A program made the position numbers and the translations under genes. Positions 60,986-64,000 of a stretch of DNA of 64,000 nt are shown one piece after another. The notes under the pieces are model-generated. The model made no database searches. It had not been told where the DNA came from and saw only the letters and a list, made by a program, of their open reading frames with translations. Source of the DNA: an uncultured Thiohalocapsa sp. (GTDB taxonomy: Bacteria; Pseudomonadota; Gammaproteobacteria; Chromatiales; Chromatiaceae); assembly GCF_913063425.1 (NCBI RefSeq), contig NZ_CAJXYK010000001.1, positions 172,227 to 236,226 of the forward strand, written 5' to 3'. Position 1 is the first letter of the stretch. Every line of letters starts with the position of its first letter.

Positions 60986-61336
60986 AAACTGCTTCACCCG
61001 AATCTTCATGGTCTGAATCCGGTACGCGATCTGCCTTGGGGTCATGCCGAGCAGGCGCGCGGCTTTGGCCTGGACCCAGCCGGCCTGTTCCAGGGCGGCG
61101 ATGACGCGCTCGCGCTCGTCGATGTCGGGGTCGCTGAGGTCGATGTTGTCGGCGCCGGGGGAGGCGACGGGTCCGGAGCCGGCGGCGGCCATGGCGGTCT
61201 CGGGCAGGGCGCCGACGTCGAGGCCGGTCAAATTCAGTACGTCGCGGTCGATGATGCCGCCCTCGCTCATGACGGCGGCGCGCTCCATGCAGTTCTCCAG
61301 CTCGCGCACGTTGCCGGGCCAGTTTCGAAGCCGTGG
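60983..61336 (-). pseudogene. C-terminal remnant of a NifA-type sigma-54 activator
   Basis: The frame contains NWPGNVRELENCMERAAVMS, the end of the AAA+ sigma-54 activator domain, an acidic linker, and ERERVIAALEQAGWVQAKAA with RLLGMTPRQIAYRIQTMKI, the Fis-type DNA-binding helix-turn-helix; it ends RVKQF. The linker and end are very like NifA, activator of nitrogenase genes. Everything before NWPGNV (GAF domain, Walker motifs) is missing, and the sequence upstream of 61336 is unrelated. About 115 residues remain. Confidence 0.75.
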
Positions 61337-61487
61337 CTGCTCTTCAGGTGCCGGCGCAGGGTGTCGCGCAGCTCCAGTGCGCCATCCGGACGCCGTAGCC
61401 GCGAACCAGCATTGATGCCGTTGTTGCCGCGGATTACATTGCTTGGCCCTACTTGGGTTCCTAAAGAACGAGTCCTCGCCTCGCGCA

Positions 61488-62231
61488 ATGACACACAGCA
61501 TCGAGATTTTCGTCGCGGCGCAACAGGCTGTTGCCGCCGGTACACCCATGACCCCGCGGAGCGCGAACGACAAGGAGTATTTTCCGCAGGACTGGTTTGC
61601 GGATCGGGTATCGGCAGTGGGGCTGCCGTTCGCGGCCCAAGGCCGTAACAGCTACCCGGACTTCTGGGTCGGGGACAGCGGAACCCCGCCGGTCGAGGGC
61701 TTCGAGATCAAGTCGCTCGCGTTCAGCAACGGCCGGCCGGCGCGGCGGGACTACGACTCGAACAGCAGGATCCCTTCGGGGCGGAAGGACGGCCGCGACG
61801 TGTTCCTGGTGTTCTTTCTCTACACCGGTTCGCGCGGCGACCCTCGGCCGGTTCATTCGCTGTGCATCGCCCACCCCGATCTGATCAACGCCGATCACGC
61901 CGTTGCCGCCGCGCACATCAACGAGGGCATTGGTGGATTCGGGTCGTACGGTGACGGCTTCATCCGGGATCGGAAGATGTACCGCTTCCCGCAGCCCTAT
62001 ACGATTGATCCGAGCGGGTTGGGGCGCTGCCGATTGATCGTGCCCACGGATTGGGCGGTGGCGGATACGCGGCTCGCGCAGGTCGGGACAATCGACCGGA
62101 CGATCTCTGATCAGGCGCTGAAGCGTTACGAAATCCACCTCGACGGCAGCACCGGCGCCACCGCTAAGCGCACCGTGCGGCCCGATGCGGGGCAGGTGCG
62201 CAGGTTCGATGTGTTCGAGTGCAAGCAGTAA
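61488..62231 (+). CDS. PD-(D/E)xK nuclease-like protein, possible restriction enzyme
   Basis: A 247-residue protein starting MTHSIEIFVAAQQAVAAGTP. The segment YPDFWVGDSGTPPVEGFEIK holds a PD...ExK arrangement, the active-site pattern of many restriction endonucleases, and is followed by SNSRIPSGRKDGRDVFLVFF, a beta strand usual after the ExK. I do not know the exact family. It is convergent with a DUF1156 DNA methyltransferase gene 166 bp away, which fits a restriction or defence role. Codon use and moderate GC differ little from the window. A start at 61443 is possible but the ATG at 61488 is more natural. Confidence 0.6.
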   Translation: MTHSIEIFVAAQQAVAAGTPMTPRSANDKEYFPQDWFADRVSAVGLPFAAQGRNSYPDFWVGDSGTPPVEGFEIKSLAFSNGRPARRDYDSNSRIPSGRKDGRDVFLVFFLYTGSRGDPRPVHSLCIAHPDLINADHAVAAAHINEGIGGFGSYGDGFIRDRKMYRFPQPYTIDPSGLGRCRLIVPTDWAVADTRLAQVGTIDRTISDQALKRYEIHLDGSTGATAKRTVRPDAGQVRRFDVFECKQ

Positions 62232-62333
62232 CAGCGCTTGCCTGTGTGAGCAGACACGCTGACTGCGCTGGTGTCGCGACGGCGGCCACAGGCCCGGCTA
62301 CCTCGATGGTGACGCCATCTTGGCCCGAGAGCA

Positions 62334-62352
62334 CCAGGGCTGGAAGCCCTGG
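62334..62352. terminator. Hairpin between convergent genes
   Basis: CCAGGGCT-GGA-AGCCCTGG is a perfect 8 bp hairpin placed between the ends of two convergent genes. It lacks a U-tract; it may act as a bidirectional terminator. Confidence 0.45.
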
Positions 62353-62397
62353 CTACGCATCGCTGCCGGCGCATGGCCGGGACAATTGTCCGGGATG

Positions 62398-64000
62398 TCA
62401 AAAGAGCGATGCCTGCACCGCGCGGTGTTCCTCCGCCGCTCCCGGGGTGGGCTGCCGCGCAGCCTGCGCCTCGAACAGCCGCTGGGAAATGGCGGCGCAG
62501 TCCGTCAGTGCGGGCTCGAAGGCAGGCAGCACATCAGCGGTCTTGCGTCCTGCGCAGAGCTCGACGAGGGCTTGGCTGAACACAATGATCCGCACGTCGT
62601 TCAAGGACAGCCGGCGTCCGGTGTGGTTGAAGCGCGCGACCTTATCGCCCGCTGCGGACTCGGCCGCCTCCAGTGCCTCCATCGGCGGGAGCAGCGGGCG
62701 GCGGTCGTCGGCAGCCTTGCGACAGACCATCAGCACGTCCAGGTCGATCGGCGATTTCGCCGCGAGCTTGGGGGTCGCCACGGACATTTCCGCCTTGACG
62801 GGCTGCGCCTGCACCAGCTTGAAGCCAGCGCTCAGCACCGCGGCGGCGACGGAGATCCAGCCGTCTTCGCGGGAATGATGGTACGAGAACACCAACAGCC
62901 CGTCGTCCTTCAGCACCCGGTGGCATTCGCCGAATACCCCGGTCAGCTTGTCGGAGAAGCGGCCGGCATCGGTGTCCTGGACCTCCTTCTCGGTGCGCGT
63001 GGTCGCGGCGGGCTGTGTGCCGCCTGCGTCCAACCAGAGCGATTGCCAGACATGGAAGAAATCCGCCAGCTCGGAGTAATGCACGTTGTCGTAGAAGGGC
63101 GGGTCCGTGATGACGGCATCGACGCAGCGGTCCGGCAGGTCGGTCGCGGCGGAGTCGCCGCAGGAGAGGTAGATGGACCCCGGCGGCAGCCCATCCTCGG
63201 GCCAGGCATCAAGCACCGGCGCGCCCATGGGCCGGCTCTTGCCGTAGAGCTTCAGGCCCGCCTTCTTGCCCGGCTGGCGCCCGCCGGCCGGATCGAGCAC
63301 GATCTCATAGGGTGCCGCCTTGTAGTCCACGGCGCGCAGCAGCCGGGACTGAAACAGGTTCAGGAAGGAGCCGGAGGACTTGGGCGTGCCCCAGAGATTG
63401 GCCTCAATCGGCGTGCGCTCGGGCTTCAGCACGTGATGGGCGAACATGTGCCGCACGGCGCCCGTCCCTTCACCCTTGTAGCTGGCGAACATGTTGTTGA
63501 ACTCCAAGACCCCGGACAACAGCACGAACATCGCCTCGCGCTCGGGGCCGGCGGGCAGGCGGCCGATGCCGTCGGCGAGCAGGCTGATCGCAAGCAGTTG
63601 CCGATCATTGAAGAACTGGTCCCAACGGCTGTAGCCGTAGCTCAACACCTGCCGGGTGTTGTATCCAGATGTGATCTCGACGCGCGGAATGGGCGGCGCG
63701 AGCTCCGCAAGCGCTTGCCTTGCAGTCGCGTAGGTCGCCGCGTCCTCGCCGGTGGCGGCGAGGTATTCCTTATCGCCATCGGCGCGCAGCACCAGCTTGG
63801 CGTACAAGCGGTGACGCGGCGGCTCGCCCTGCGCACGGGCCGTCCTGGCGATGGGAAAGCTGGACCCACAGTGCGCGCAGGTGGCATTCGCCCCCTTCAC
63901 GGTGCCGGCATGATGATCGTAGATCGTGTTGCAGGCCGGACAGGTGGCGGCGGCATTCGTGTAGAGGGCCGCATGCACAGCGCCGCACTCGGGGCAGCAA
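62398..64000 (-). CDS. DUF1156-type DNA methyltransferase, C-terminal part (cut by window edge)
   Basis: The visible 533 residues begin inside a zinc-ribbon pair (CPECGA, then CPACNTIYDHHAG and CAHCGSSFP) and end with a Rossmann methyltransferase domain: PGSIYLSCGDSAATDLPDRC and VDAVITDPPFYDNVHYSELA carry motif IV DPPF, with FSDKLTGVFGECHRVLKDDG and LLVFSYHHSREDGW after it. This is the adenine-type DNA methylase family with DUF1156 at the N terminus (beyond the edge). Such genes occur in anti-phage loci with a DUF499 ATPase and a helicase; those partners would lie to the right. The stop TGA is at 62398. Confidence 0.85.
   Translation of the reverse strand, partial: CCPECGAVHAALYTNAAATCPACNTIYDHHAGTVKGANATCAHCGSSFPIARTARAQGEPPRHRLYAKLVLRADGDKEYLAATGEDAATYATARQALAELAPPIPRVEITSGYNTRQVLSYGYSRWDQFFNDRQLLAISLLADGIGRLPAGPEREAMFVLLSGVLEFNNMFASYKGEGTGAVRHMFAHHVLKPERTPIEANLWGTPKSSGSFLNLFQSRLLRAVDYKAAPYEIVLDPAGGRQPGKKAGLKLYGKSRPMGAPVLDAWPEDGLPPGSIYLSCGDSAATDLPDRCVDAVITDPPFYDNVHYSELADFFHVWQSLWLDAGGTQPAATTRTEKEVQDTDAGRFSDKLTGVFGECHRVLKDDGLLVFSYHHSREDGWISVAAAVLSAGFKLVQAQPVKAEMSVATPKLAAKSPIDLDVLMVCRKAADDRRPLLPPMEALEAAESAAGDKVARFNHTGRRLSLNDVRIIVFSQALVELCAGRKTADVLPAFEPALTDCAAISQRLFEAQAARQPTPGAAEEHRAVQASLF

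Overview
The window is about 64 kb of very GC-rich (roughly 68-70% by eye), densely coding chromosome. UbiG, IspH, ValS, MetG, a complete Na+-translocating NADH:quinone reductase operon with its maturation factor, an RND efflux pump, a Wza-type exporter and RAYT/REP-like elements point to a halophilic or marine-type gammaproteobacterium, perhaps near Ectothiorhodospiraceae/Chromatiales. A NifA remnant hints at nitrogen-fixing ancestry. The taxonomic placement is inference; no rRNA or marker gene decides it.

Layout. Positions 1-15,100 are mostly housekeeping: thiO (cut by the left edge), ispH, a squalene/phytoene-synthase-like gene, gph and ubiG (separated by an oppositely oriented secreted-protein gene), a UbiA-type prenyltransferase, valS (with an in-frame palindromic REP-like insertion), a Crp/Fnr regulator, an HD-CBS-HEPN-like protein, metG and a DUF29 gene with an internal stop. 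Positions 15,100-25,150 hold a vapBC pair, an RND pump (fusion protein plus transporter), a large transglutaminase/DUF2126 protein and a stand-alone LigD-type 3'-phosphoesterase. Positions 25,370-41,000 hold exported and hypothetical proteins, a fasciclin protein, an FtsH paralogue, a family 9 glycoside hydrolase split by an in-frame TGA next to a Wza-like lipoprotein, a solute-binding protein and a large hybrid sensor kinase.

The most interesting part is 41,195-48,242, which I read as a RiPP (ribosomally made, post-translationally modified peptide) locus of unusual composition. Two tandem exported paralogues precede a translationally coupled run: a 68-residue precursor peptide, a radical SAM enzyme, an exported protein and an HprK-like kinase. 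Convergent to it lie a McjB-type leader protease and a PqqD-like leader-binding protein, and then a GNAT acetyltransferase. The precursor carries the leader motif of lasso peptides, with half of it duplicated, but no lasso cyclase is present; a radical SAM enzyme sits in its place.

Positions 48,531-55,602 carry nqrABCDEF and nqrM, with simple repeats in several spacers. The right end (56,380-64,000) is a decayed accessory zone: a frameshifted LysE exporter, a damaged mntA/hepT pair, a RAYT transposase pseudogene with three amber codons, a dead IS256-family element inside a broken vapBC pair, a NifA C-terminal remnant, and then a PD-(D/E)xK-like protein beside a DUF1156 DNA methyltransferase cut by the right edge, probably the start of a defence locus. 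No tRNA, rRNA or CRISPR array was recognised.
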